From positions 1 through 23,371 of the IMG/VR virus record IMGVR_UViG_3300046007_009305: a DNA stretch of 23,371 nt. The stretch is one strand, 5' to 3'. The position numbers and the translations under genes are program-made. The notes under the pieces are model-generated. The model saw only the letters and a program-made list of their open reading frames with translations, was not told where the DNA came from and searched no databases. This document shows, in pieces, positions 14,980 to 22,387 of this stretch; the first letter of the stretch is position 1; each line of letters starts with the position of its first letter. The DNA comes from a virus.

Positions 14980-16030
14980 AGTAGAAATTTTGCCTTGCAA
15001 TTTTTTGAATCCATTCATCGAACTGGTCATGTACCACTTGATCACTGAAATTTTGTTCGGCCCACAATCTACAAGTTGCAGGATCCAATTCATGTATTCG
15101 TTCCGCTGCTCGAACGAAACTACCGAAATCTTTACATCTAAAACCTGTAACTCCATGAACTACACTGTCTACAAAACCTCCCCAGTCTGTGGTTAACACC
15201 GGAGTTCCGCAAAACTGTGCTTCGGCCACAATATTGCCAAACGGTTCTATATAATGAGTAGGAGCCATTAAACATTGGGCACGTCTTAATAAATCACTTC
15301 GTTGTTTAGGATTTACATATCCTAACAGTTCCACATGATCTGGAACTTTTGAATAGTTCAAGTGTTGTAAATTATTGGCAGGACCTGCAATATACAGTTT
15401 TTTTCCAATACGTTCTGTTACCTGTATACATAAGTCTATACCTTTATCATAGTTAACCCTGCCCAAATAAACAAAATAATCTTCTTTTTCACTGCAAAAA
15501 TCAAATTCACTGGGAGTAAATGCATTTGGAATCACTGCATCATACCAACTTGGCTTTAACAACATGCTGTGCAATCCATAAAAATAGTGCATTTGACTGT
15601 AACTAACAAATGCACGATAATTGGAATATACTGCATCTGGTGGATATCCGATACTGGGTTCTAAACAAAATAAGTCTGGATGATCATCCATGGTTGGCTT
15701 ATTGGCTCTACCGTAAAAAGCTAATAGCATGTCTCCTGGGCGTTTTATTTTAGCAATATGTGCAGATGCTCTGGCATTATAAATTGGATGTAAATCATAC
15801 TTGTGATTCATCAAATCTCCATCATTTTCTGGAGGTGCAAATTCGTCATTGGTTATACAAACAATATTTTCTACAGGGACTTCTGCGCTTTCATGACCAT
15901 AATGTATCATGTTCCACCCTTTGGGTTTCATGTTATGCAGAAACTTTAGGGCCGCAACATTGAAAGGTTCCATACGATATCTTGTATTGGTAATGCCAGA
16001 AGGATTCGAAAGTATATGTAAAGTTGTCAT
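14972..16030 (-). CDS. Family 4 glycosyltransferase
   Basis: A 352-residue GT-B enzyme. The second half shows VYLGRVNYDKGIDLCI (start of the donor domain), LYIAGP, VELLGYVNPKQRSDLLRRAQCLMAPTHY, and the GT4 EX7E motif E262-P-F-G...E270 followed by CGTPVLTTDWGG and the HGVTGF loop. It would use a nucleotide sugar to extend a cytoplasmic glycan acceptor; the donor cannot be read. It is the first gene of the operon, so its level should follow the promoter region just upstream. No good Shine-Dalgarno sequence precedes the ATG, and a TATAAT 11 bases upstream hints at a very short leader. Confidence 0.9.
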   Translation of the reverse strand: MTTLHILSNPSGITNTRYRMEPFNVAALKFLHNMKPKGWNMIHYGHESAEVPVENIVCITNDEFAPPENDGDLMNHKYDLHPIYNARASAHIAKIKRPGDMLLAFYGRANKPTMDDHPDLFCLEPSIGYPPDAVYSNYRAFVSYSQMHYFYGLHSMLLKPSWYDAVIPNAFTPSEFDFCSEKEDYFVYLGRVNYDKGIDLCIQVTERIGKKLYIAGPANNLQHLNYSKVPDHVELLGYVNPKQRSDLLRRAQCLMAPTHYIEPFGNIVAEAQFCGTPVLTTDWGGFVDSVVHGVTGFRCKDFGSFVRAAERIHELDPATCRLWAEQNFSDQVVHDQFDEWIQKIARQNFYYV

Positions 16031-16160
16031 CGTTGCTGTTAATTATACACGATATTTAACAATAATTAAAGTATCTAATAACCTTTTATTTTTCTTTGTC
16101 AAAAAATACTATCGATTCATACTTATAGACGGCGGAGAGAAATTTGTATTAGGGTCACTT
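16031..16160 (-). promoter_or_regulatory. Putative promoter region of the thirteen-gene sugar/oxygenase operon
   Basis: This is the longest gene-free stretch in the window (130 bases). On the minus strand it holds TATAAGTA (16127-16120, one mismatch to a late box), a perfect TTGACA (16102-16097) with TATTAG 16 bases on, and TATAAT at 16047-16042 just before the operon's first ATG. Each is plausible alone. Because the region is AT-rich, which one is used cannot be decided by eye. No convincing terminator hairpin is visible. Confidence 0.4.
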
Positions 16161-16451
16161 TTACATCTCTGCCATAATTCTTGCGTTAATGTGTTCCTCA
16201 AATCCTTCTTTTGAATTAATATCTGCTTGTATCCAACTTAAAATTATGTCATGAGATAACTGTTCGGAAGAAATGAAATCCTCTGGTGGCAAATTTAGCG
16301 CACTAAGAGGAGTTACACCGTTAAAAGTACCAGTTCTATTATTTTCATCTGTACCTGTTTTGGACCAATATACCTGTACTACTACATTAGAATAGGAATG
16401 CTGATTAATTTTTTTTACAGTTGTTATTTCCCAAGTATACGATATAGACAT
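16161..16451 (-). CDS. Small conserved phage protein (DUF7936-like)
   Basis: A 96-residue protein starting MSISYTWEITTVKKI, with VVVQVYWSKTGTDENN, TGTFNGVTPLSALNLPP and a C-terminal helix ILSWIQADI...EEHINARIMAEM. I recall the same order (YTW start, YW.V.GTDE, TGT/F.G.TP, WIQ, terminal I..QI-like helix) in a small family widespread in T4-like and other marine phages, now listed under a DUF (probably DUF7936). The beta-rich N-terminus suggests a minor structural role, unproven. It is expressed alone: a CATAAATA box lies 29 bases upstream and AGGT precedes the ATG. A stretch with promoter-like boxes separates it from the next operon. Confidence 0.65.
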   Translation of the reverse strand: MSISYTWEITTVKKINQHSYSNVVVQVYWSKTGTDENNRTGTFNGVTPLSALNLPPEDFISSEQLSHDIILSWIQADINSKEGFEEHINARIMAEM

Positions 16452-16480
16452 TTTGATTACCTATCTTCTTTTGATATTAC

Positions 16481-16488
16481 TATTTATG
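16481..16488 (-). promoter_or_regulatory. T4-like late promoter box (CATAAATA)
   Basis: CATAAATA on the minus strand, 29 bases upstream of the ATG at 16451, in the only gap between that gene and the membrane-protein gene. It is identical to the box in front of the gp14-like gene. Confidence 0.55.
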
Positions 16489-16493
16489 AATTT

Positions 16494-17375
16494 TCAAAGC
16501 AGTACCATTAAGAATGATACTAAAATAAGTGAGCCACATAAAAATGTTATTGCTTTATAAAAATCTACTATGGGTGTATCAAAATATGTTTTACCAACAG
16601 CAAAACATTTGTGCGTAGGTGAGAGCATATAGCCTGCATAATCTACTGCCAAAAATAACGGCAAGTATTGTGTACCGAAAATTGTAGATAAAATTGACAC
16701 AAATCCTGCATATTTACTTGAACTTCCCATTGCAAAGCTGAACAGAAAACTTAATAGTGTAGCAATTGCAATAGACCCGTTATTCTTCACGATCTCATAC
16801 ATTTGTGTATCAAAGCTCTTTAAAAAGTTACCTAAGATAATTACTCCAGTTACGGCTGCTAAAACTTTCCATTGAATCCAAGGTTGTTCATGCAAGTGAT
16901 GTTGACAAGTTTGCTTTTTATTCATATCAATTGCAATATCTTCTTCTTTAAGAACAAAAAATATATAGAACAGCCCGACAAATAAACATGTTGCAATTAG
17001 TGGCCAAACTAAAATCAAAAAGTCAAAATAGCTAAGTGACAATACAGCCATTGGCACTATAACAGTTTTTTCCAATGGTGACCAGAAATAGTAATGGTGT
17101 GTGCTCAGATAGTCAATGATCCCATATATTCTTTTTCGATTATCATTAGGTGCTATCGTATCTAAAAAACCTGCTGACACAGTAACTCTACCTTCAATAG
17201 GTAAAATTCCGGAAATAGCACTAATAATTGCGACAACTGCACGTTTAGATTTAACGTTCAACGCTATCCATCTGTACAAAGGCATAAAGATGTTAGTTCT
17301 TTTAGCCCATGCTGCAAATATCATTACTAATGCTAAAAATGCAATGTACCAAAGCCCTTTAAACAAATATTCCAT
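16494..17375 (-). CDS. Polytopic membrane protein, DUF401-like permease
   Basis: A 293-residue hydrophobic protein with roughly seven to nine membrane segments (for example residues 7-24, 45-60, 103-140, 168-184, 200-217, 270-293). Polar conserved-looking motifs sit between them: LPIEGRVTVSAGFLD (58-72), STHHYYFWSP (91-100), GSSSKYAGF (217-225) and GYMLSPTHKC (248-257). The order G-LP-x-G-x-x-SA ... H-x-x-WSP ... GY-x-SP-x-H-C resembles the DUF401 family of putative permeases. A His-rich loop, CQHHLHEQ at 157-164, joins the two halves. Substrate is unknown. It would insert in the host inner membrane. AGGA 7 bases upstream supports the start, one base after the stop of the fusion gene, so the two are probably expressed together. 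Confidence 0.6.
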   Translation of the reverse strand: MEYLFKGLWYIAFLALVMIFAAWAKRTNIFMPLYRWIALNVKSKRAVVAIISAISGILPIEGRVTVSAGFLDTIAPNDNRKRIYGIIDYLSTHHYYFWSPLEKTVIVPMAVLSLSYFDFLILVWPLIATCLFVGLFYIFFVLKEEDIAIDMNKKQTCQHHLHEQPWIQWKVLAAVTGVIILGNFLKSFDTQMYEIVKNNGSIAIATLLSFLFSFAMGSSSKYAGFVSILSTIFGTQYLPLFLAVDYAGYMLSPTHKCFAVGKTYFDTPIVDFYKAITFLCGSLILVSFLMVLL

Positions 17376-17376
17376 T

Positions 17377-19020
17377 TTATTTCCTTACGAGAGTAATATA
17401 AAGTCCATTCCACCATTGATCGGAATCTTCGATTTCATTTAACACAACTTTTTGATACACAATTTTTAAGCCAGCATCTTGAATACCTTTACGTGCACCT
17501 TCTACTACTCCGTCAAAGTTTGCATCGTCGAACACCAAAATTGTATCATCAACGAATTTTTCAGCAAAATATTTCACTGCAAGTTGAGTCATCATTGCGC
17601 TGTGGTCAGCATCATAGAACATAAAATCAATATAGTCGATTTGTGATTTATCTACTTGTAAAAAATTACAGTCGAATAATTTAATTTTACTGTTGCCTTT
17701 ATACTGCCTTGCATTATTAATAAAAGTTTGCTTGTCTGTTTTTATATTAGTAGATCCGTTAGCAGCCTGTGTTTTATTTTGCCAATGATCAACTGCATAG
17801 GCACTCAATGTGTTATTCAATATTGTACTGCAAAAAGTTGCACCGTTTAATACCCCAACTTCCAAATAAGACGTAGAAATTCTACCCAGCAGATTCAATA
17901 ACTGTTTTGTCCTGTTACTAGTAATTCCTTTCACAGGAACGCTGATATTATGATTTACACTATCAACAAGGGCTTGTGCTACTAGTTCGGCTTTTTTATT
18001 ATTTGTGTTACCTTTGGCATGCCAAACTTTATCACAAAAATTACAATCCCAACAATTAAATTTGCAAGTCTTGATAATCTTACGCCATGCATTAATAGGT
18101 CTTTCTTCTAACTTAGTATCTTTTATATATTCATCGAAACTATCAAATAATATGTCTTGGCCAGCGGCAAATCTTTGGATGATATCCATTGTTTCAAACA
18201 ATCGCGAAGGACTTTCTCTGCCGTGCATCTTAAATGTGTCTATGCCTAAGTCCAGCAATTCTAACCAGTCATCTCTCCAAGGTGCCAAGTTAGCTGTCTT
18301 TAATGGTATAGCACTATCTGTTGTATCCCACTTAGGACAACTTACTCTACTAATAGGATCGTTAAAATACTGGGGGCCTGACGTACGAGTGTTGTTAAAT
18401 GCAAAATGTTCATCCATTACTGGGCATCCGCCCAAGCAACCTTCATTAGCCAGTAAAGAAATTTTAATGTTATACTTTTCTTTTACTTTTTTAATTTCTT
18501 TTATCTTATCGTGATCTCGCATCAATACTCGATCTAGATTAATATATTTAAACCCAGCTTCTGCTAACTGTGCTATATCCCGGGGTTCTGTTACTTTTCG
18601 AAGTATTGTGTTTTTAACAAATAAATTAGGAAACTCTTTTTGAACTTGACCCGTAAGCATCCAGTGCGTGTGTGGCAATGTGCATGATCTAATACCAGCA
18701 GTGTACAAAGGTCTAAATGCTTTGATCCAAATATCTAAATTACGCTGATCTGGTCTAATTTCTAAATTATTAAATGTTGCAGAAACAACAATACCAGTTG
18801 TAGATTGAATATGTAACGCTGTTTGTATGGCGAATTCATAGTCTTCCGATTGGATAAAAATGTCGCCCATAGCATCTTGCAGAAAGGGGGGAATTCTGCA
18901 AGTAAAATATATATCATAGATGTACTCTTTGTAATCTAAACAGAATTTAAAGAAAGCATTAAATTCATTTTCAGACAATTTAGGATTTAACGGTACACTG
19001 AATATCTTAGAGATCTTCAC
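17377..19020 (-). CDS. Fusion: U32-like Fe-S barrel domain + SAM-dependent methyltransferase
   Basis: A 547-residue two-domain protein with a GTG start inside the 3' end of the preceding gene (14-base overlap). Residues about 1-335 resemble peptidase U32/UbiU-type TIM barrels: AGFKYINLDRVLMRDHDKI, then KISLLANEGCLGGCP with C195 and C199, C228 in SRVSCPKW, and a C-terminal cluster C319, C323, C326 and C329 (KTCKFNCWDCNFCD). These cysteines could hold an iron-sulfur cluster. Characterised U32-type proteins hydroxylate ubiquinone precursors, rRNA or tRNA without O2. Residues about 370-547 are a class I methyltransferase: YLEVGVLNGATF (385-396), AYAVDHW, IDFMFYDADHS (acidic DADH) and ILVFDDANFDGVV, closest to the Methyltransf_24 type. 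I know of no assigned function for this pairing. The N-terminal call is less certain than the C-terminal one. Confidence 0.65.
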   Translation of the reverse strand: MKISKIFSVPLNPKLSENEFNAFFKFCLDYKEYIYDIYFTCRIPPFLQDAMGDIFIQSEDYEFAIQTALHIQSTTGIVVSATFNNLEIRPDQRNLDIWIKAFRPLYTAGIRSCTLPHTHWMLTGQVQKEFPNLFVKNTILRKVTEPRDIAQLAEAGFKYINLDRVLMRDHDKIKEIKKVKEKYNIKISLLANEGCLGGCPVMDEHFAFNNTRTSGPQYFNDPISRVSCPKWDTTDSAIPLKTANLAPWRDDWLELLDLGIDTFKMHGRESPSRLFETMDIIQRFAAGQDILFDSFDEYIKDTKLEERPINAWRKIIKTCKFNCWDCNFCDKVWHAKGNTNNKKAELVAQALVDSVNHNISVPVKGITSNRTKQLLNLLGRISTSYLEVGVLNGATFCSTILNNTLSAYAVDHWQNKTQAANGSTNIKTDKQTFINNARQYKGNSKIKLFDCNFLQVDKSQIDYIDFMFYDADHSAMMTQLAVKYFAEKFVDDTILVFDDANFDGVVEGARKGIQDAGLKIVYQKVVLNEIEDSDQWWNGLYITLVRK

Positions 19021-19714
19021 TTTGGACTTTGTTGTTTTCTAATGCAAATTGTTGTTTAACTACTTGGTCGATAAATTTGTTTTCTATTGCAACACTGTTT
19101 AGTTCTTCTAATGCCAACTTTTCAGTCTTAGCAATTACTGCACCCAGTAGTGCATTGTACTTTAAGGCAGCTTTAATTGTTTCTTGTTGATCTGTTAATG
19201 GCATCATAGCGATGCTGTCCAAATTGCCTTGCCCTATTCGACCGATAGTTATTAAATCCATTGTAGCCTGTTTGGCTAATCTTGTAACCCAGTAATTTCT
19301 TTCTTCTTCGTCGTTTTGCTGTTTATACGTTTCTAGTGTAGTAAAATCAGGTACTAGATCTTTAACAATTTTCGCAAATTGATCTAGTTCTTCTAAACAG
19401 ATTCGATACTTTTTTTGATAAACAGAAAGGTCATAATCACATTGGTCTATATCAAGTTGAATTAATTCCTTTTTTAAACTATCTGTTTCAAGGGTTAAAT
19501 CTCTGACATGGATCTTTTTTTGAGTTTCTGTTTTTCTTACGTTTCGCTCTATTTGTTTTTTTGCTGCAATTCTTGTTTCTATCTCTAACAATGCCTGTCT
19601 GACACGACGATAATCAGTAACCTGAGAATTAACGACGAAGTATCTCGATTGAAAGTCTGAAACTGCCCACGAGCCGTGGTTCTCTGCTAATTCAAATATT
19701 TGACTATTTTCCAT
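19007..19714 (-). CDS. Coiled-coil protein, function unknown
   Basis: A 235-residue soluble protein. The N-terminus (FELAENHGSWAVSDFQSRYFVV and VTDYRRVRQALLEIETR) leads into a long charged helical region, residues about 40-120, with heptad-like Leu/Ile spacing (LTLETDSLKKELIQLDIDQ). The C-terminal part has YWVTRLAKQATMDLITIGRIGQGNLDSI and a final helix pair. I recall similar YW..R..KQA and GRIG.GNL segments in unassigned proteins near fibre genes of marine T4-like phages, so a virion or assembly role is possible but unproven. AGGT precedes the ATG. The gene starts one base after the previous stop. Confidence 0.6.
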   Translation of the reverse strand: MENSQIFELAENHGSWAVSDFQSRYFVVNSQVTDYRRVRQALLEIETRIAAKKQIERNVRKTETQKKIHVRDLTLETDSLKKELIQLDIDQCDYDLSVYQKKYRICLEELDQFAKIVKDLVPDFTTLETYKQQNDEEERNYWVTRLAKQATMDLITIGRIGQGNLDSIAMMPLTDQQETIKAALKYNALLGAVIAKTEKLALEELNSVAIENKFIDQVVKQQFALENNKVQSEDL

Positions 19715-19715
19715 A

Positions 19716-20270
19716 TTAAAAACCTACATGATAATAATGTCTGCCGATTCTAGAATCAGTATCGGCATCCCATAAAAACAAATCTTTAAGTTGTGTTTTT
19801 CCCATTTCTGTTCCCAACAACCTTTCTTTATGATATGTTATTTCAGATATTGTATTTAATGAATCAATGAATGCCAACAAATCTTCTTTGCCAGACTGAT
19901 CTTCTCTGACAGCATATACATCGTTAACGTTGCCTTTGAATATTCTTTTCATTAAAGATACTACTGCTGTAGTTATTTCAGGTGTAAAATATACCTTAGT
20001 TTTTCTTTTTCCTTGTGCTAAGGCATCTGCATCTGGCTCCAACCCTTCAACATCTGAATATGCCGAACGATATGGTCTATTTTCACCGTAAAATCTCCAG
20101 GCTGTTGTTCCTTCTATTTCAGTAATTTGTTCGTATACAATATTAGTTGGAAAATTATCTGCAGATTCTTCGGTCATTTCAAAAATCGAATAATTATCAA
20201 ACGATGCAATTAATTTAAATCCAGTAAACTGCGGGATCTCTCTTTTAAAATGTGCTATAGCATAAATCAT
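19716..20270 (-). CDS. Unknown protein downstream of fibre genes
   Basis: A 184-residue soluble protein that I do not recognise. It starts MIYAIAHFKREIPQFTGFKLIASFDNYSIFEMTEE, has AWRFYGENRPYRSAYSDVEGLEPDADALAQGKRKTKVYFTPEITTAVV in the middle and ends DLFLWDADTDSRIGRHYYHVGF. No signal peptide, membrane segment or cysteine cluster is visible. It follows the second fibre paralogue with one base between stop and ATG and has a strong AAGGAG 5 bases upstream, so it is made at the same time as the fibres. An accessory role in fibre assembly or attachment would fit the position, as inference only. Confidence 0.55.
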   Translation of the reverse strand: MIYAIAHFKREIPQFTGFKLIASFDNYSIFEMTEESADNFPTNIVYEQITEIEGTTAWRFYGENRPYRSAYSDVEGLEPDADALAQGKRKTKVYFTPEITTAVVSLMKRIFKGNVNDVYAVREDQSGKEDLLAFIDSLNTISEITYHKERLLGTEMGKTQLKDLFLWDADTDSRIGRHYYHVGF

Positions 20271-20271
20271 A

Positions 20272-21318
20272 TTAACTCCTTAAAAATGCTGCCGATGCAG
20301 ATGCGGTTGCAGCCGAACTCATTCCGTCGTGACCTTTTGGCTGAGCTGTTGCTCCTAAACTAACCAAAGAATCTGTTGCATGAGTCACCTTATATGTATT
20401 ATTGTTTTGTGCGCCATTATAATGCCCTAAACAATAACCCCAATTCTGTCCTGTTTGATAATTCTCTTCTCCAGCGTTTCCATCTGGAGCAGTCAAATCT
20501 GTACGAATGTTTGATCCTGTTGTGTCATTCACTTTATATATTCCATTCACAATATTTCCACCATTTTTCACATAAGCGTATCCATCTTTTGTTGGCAAAG
20601 CTTTACCCCATCCATCAGTACCAACAGTAAGACCTCCTGCTGACCAAGTTTCTGTAGAAAATTCTAACTTTAAATTTCTATTGCCTTCATAAGAATGCTT
20701 CACCCACCCATAATATTCTCCATACCAAGTTGCAATAAAATCACCTGCAGTTCCACCACTACCACCCATACCAGCAGAATACATTGTTTCGGTTACTAAA
20801 TTGTGTTTATCAAATAATGTTTGATTTCCAATAATCCACGCCATGGTTAAATTGCTGTTAATTACAACACCAACATCACCATATTGAGTCATATTCTGAG
20901 TTAAGTCCCATGAACTTGAATGAGTTCTTCCTGCCTCTGTTGCCATATTAATAGAACTAGTATATGATCCAGTACCAGGCCAACTATTGCTAGTAGCGTA
21001 AATGTATTGATAATAATCACTATAACTTCCGTCTACATAAGCGGCTGCTAGATCTAATAGATCCCCGAGATTAGTGGTAGTATCCGTTGAGTGAACTGTT
21101 TTATTTGAATTTCTCCAAGGAGCAGAATCCTTGTAGCCACCAGATACAAGACCGTGAGTGTATATTGACCTGTACTTAAATGAGTTAATGAATGGGTTAG
21201 GGCTTGATGTGTCACCTAATGTTGTCCAAGATCCACCGCTGTCGTAAATATAAATTACACCGCTGGGTGCAACATATTGAGTCCCGGTAGTCGGGCTAGT
21301 AGGAAAATCAAAAGCCAT
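20272..21318 (-). CDS. Tail fibre-like virion protein, paralogue 2 (cysteine-poor)
   Basis: A 348-residue Gly/Ser/Thr/Tyr-rich protein starting MAFDFPTSPTTGTQYV, with GVIYIYDSGGSWTTLGD, an N-terminal module common to phage fibres. The body carries WRNSNKT.HSTD.TTNLGD, a SDYYQYIY segment, INMATEAGRTHSS, VTETMYSAG, STETWSAGG and GEENYQTGQNWGYCLGHYNGAQNNNTYKV, ending QPKGHDGMSSAATASASAAFLRS. The same blocks occur in the same order in the gene upstream (21322-22362), so the two are tandem paralogues. Only one cysteine remains. AGGAGG 7 bases upstream, inside the last codons of the previous gene, is the strongest ribosome binding site I noticed in the window. Likely role: host-surface recognition on the tail or baseplate, inferred from composition and neighbours. 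Confidence 0.7.
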   Translation of the reverse strand: MAFDFPTSPTTGTQYVAPSGVIYIYDSGGSWTTLGDTSSPNPFINSFKYRSIYTHGLVSGGYKDSAPWRNSNKTVHSTDTTTNLGDLLDLAAAYVDGSYSDYYQYIYATSNSWPGTGSYTSSINMATEAGRTHSSSWDLTQNMTQYGDVGVVINSNLTMAWIIGNQTLFDKHNLVTETMYSAGMGGSGGTAGDFIATWYGEYYGWVKHSYEGNRNLKLEFSTETWSAGGLTVGTDGWGKALPTKDGYAYVKNGGNIVNGIYKVNDTTGSNIRTDLTAPDGNAGEENYQTGQNWGYCLGHYNGAQNNNTYKVTHATDSLVSLGATAQPKGHDGMSSAATASASAAFLRS

Positions 21319-21321
21319 AAA

Positions 21322-22362
21322 TTACCCTCCTAATAGGGCTGCTGCTCCTGTGCCACAGCAACCCGAGCTCATTCCGTCGTGTCCTTTAGGTTGTGTATCG
21401 GATCCCATCGCTGTAGATGTATCAGTTAGATAATTTATCTTTTGTGTATTGTTGGTTTGATTACCATTATATGATCCCAGACTATAGCCGCAGTTTTGTC
21501 CAACTTGGTGATTTTCTTCTCCGCATGTATCGGGCCTACTCACTGTAGTAACTGCGGTTGTACCTGGAGTAAAATCATTCCATTTATTGTAAGTGGCTGA
21601 ACCATTGTACGAACCTGTTGCACAATAACCATACCCTAACTTGCTTGATAACCCTTTTGGCTGACCGTCTGACCCCGAACTCCAAGTTCCACTGGTCCAG
21701 GTCTCAGTAGACCAATCAATATATGCCGCAGTACTGTCGACTGCTATCCATCCTCTATATTCTCCGAATAACGCGGCTATCCCGGTAGCGGTCCCACCCG
21801 TTGTTGCTGGGTTAGCAGGAGCTGAACCAGCATTATACATAGTTTCAGTCACATAATTATGTTTGTCTGTGGCCGTAGAACCCCCTCCGGTTATATAAGC
21901 GATAGTTAAGGTAGAATTCATTAACGCTTCACAATCGCCTCTTGAAGTTTTTGTGTTCCAAGCAGAATTTTGTGTTCTACCAGAATCTGTTGCCATATTA
22001 ACAGATGATGTTGTTGTAGATGATCCATTTACTGCGCCTGACATTCCATAAACATAGTGATAATAATCACTAAACCCTCCACCAATATAAGATGCATTAG
22101 CATCCAACATATCACCTAGATTAGTTGTAATATCTGTTGAGTGCTGTGTTTTGTTGACATTACGCCAAGGACTACCGTTTTTATACCCTGCAGACACATA
22201 GCCTCTACTGTATATAGTCCTATATCTAAAACTGTTTATAAACGGATTTGGAGTTTGTGTATCTCCTTTAGTGGTCCAAGTAGAATCATACAAGTATAGT
22301 AAACCATTAGTAGTTACATATTGGTTTCCTGTACTAGGACTTGAAGGGAAATCAAATGCCAT
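21322..22362 (-). CDS. Tail fibre-like virion protein, paralogue 1 (cysteine-containing)
   Basis: A 346-residue paralogue of the next gene, starting MAFDFPSSPSTGNQYV, with LLYLYDSTWTTKGD, YKNGSPWRNVNKTQHSTD, SDYYHYVYG, VNMATDSGRT, VTETMYNAG, STETWTSGTW, QPKGLSSKLGYGYC, GEENHQVGQNCGYSLGSYNGNQTNNTQKINYLTD and the end QPKGHDGMSSGCCGTGAAALLGG. It has six cysteines, two of them adjacent near the C-terminus, where the other copy has one in total. Repeated TW/GY/GSYNG elements suggest a beta-propeller-like or other repeat-built beta fold. A late-type AATAAATA box lies just upstream (22387-22380); the Shine-Dalgarno sequence is weak. Confidence 0.7.
   Translation of the reverse strand: MAFDFPSSPSTGNQYVTTNGLLYLYDSTWTTKGDTQTPNPFINSFRYRTIYSRGYVSAGYKNGSPWRNVNKTQHSTDITTNLGDMLDANASYIGGGFSDYYHYVYGMSGAVNGSSTTTSSVNMATDSGRTQNSAWNTKTSRGDCEALMNSTLTIAYITGGGSTATDKHNYVTETMYNAGSAPANPATTGGTATGIAALFGEYRGWIAVDSTAAYIDWSTETWTSGTWSSGSDGQPKGLSSKLGYGYCATGSYNGSATYNKWNDFTPGTTAVTTVSRPDTCGEENHQVGQNCGYSLGSYNGNQTNNTQKINYLTDTSTAMGSDTQPKGHDGMSSGCCGTGAAALLGG
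21326..21331 (-). promoter_or_regulatory. Full-consensus ribosome binding site for fibre paralogue 2
   Basis: AGGAGG on the minus strand, 7 bases before the ATG at 21318. It lies within the last Gly-Gly codons of the preceding gene and runs up to its TAA stop, which ties the two genes together and fixes the start. Confidence 0.85.
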
Positions 22363-22379
22363 AATTAATTACTTTCGAA

Positions 22380-22387
22380 TATTTATT
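22380..22387 (-). promoter_or_regulatory. T4-like late promoter box (AATAAATA)
   Basis: AATAAATA on the minus strand, overlapping the stop codon of the collagen-like fibre gene and ending 17 bases before the ATG of fibre paralogue 1. It fits NATAAATA. It would let the two short fibres be made independently of the long one. Confidence 0.5.

Noticed and set aside
14980-15156. N-terminal extension of the cupin gene up to ATG 15156
   Set aside because: It lies inside the GT4 coding sequence in another frame and has no cupin-like features. Starting at 14979 gives a normal 136-aa cupin with a short overlap.
16110-16130. Terminator hairpin after the DUF7936-like gene
   Set aside because: Only 4-bp pairings and a direct repeat of ATACT could be found near the T-run; nothing stable enough to call.
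18005-18514. 169-aa plus-strand open frame within the fusion gene
   Set aside because: It is antisense to the U32-like domain and shows no protein features; it appears to be a by-product of codon use on the other strand.
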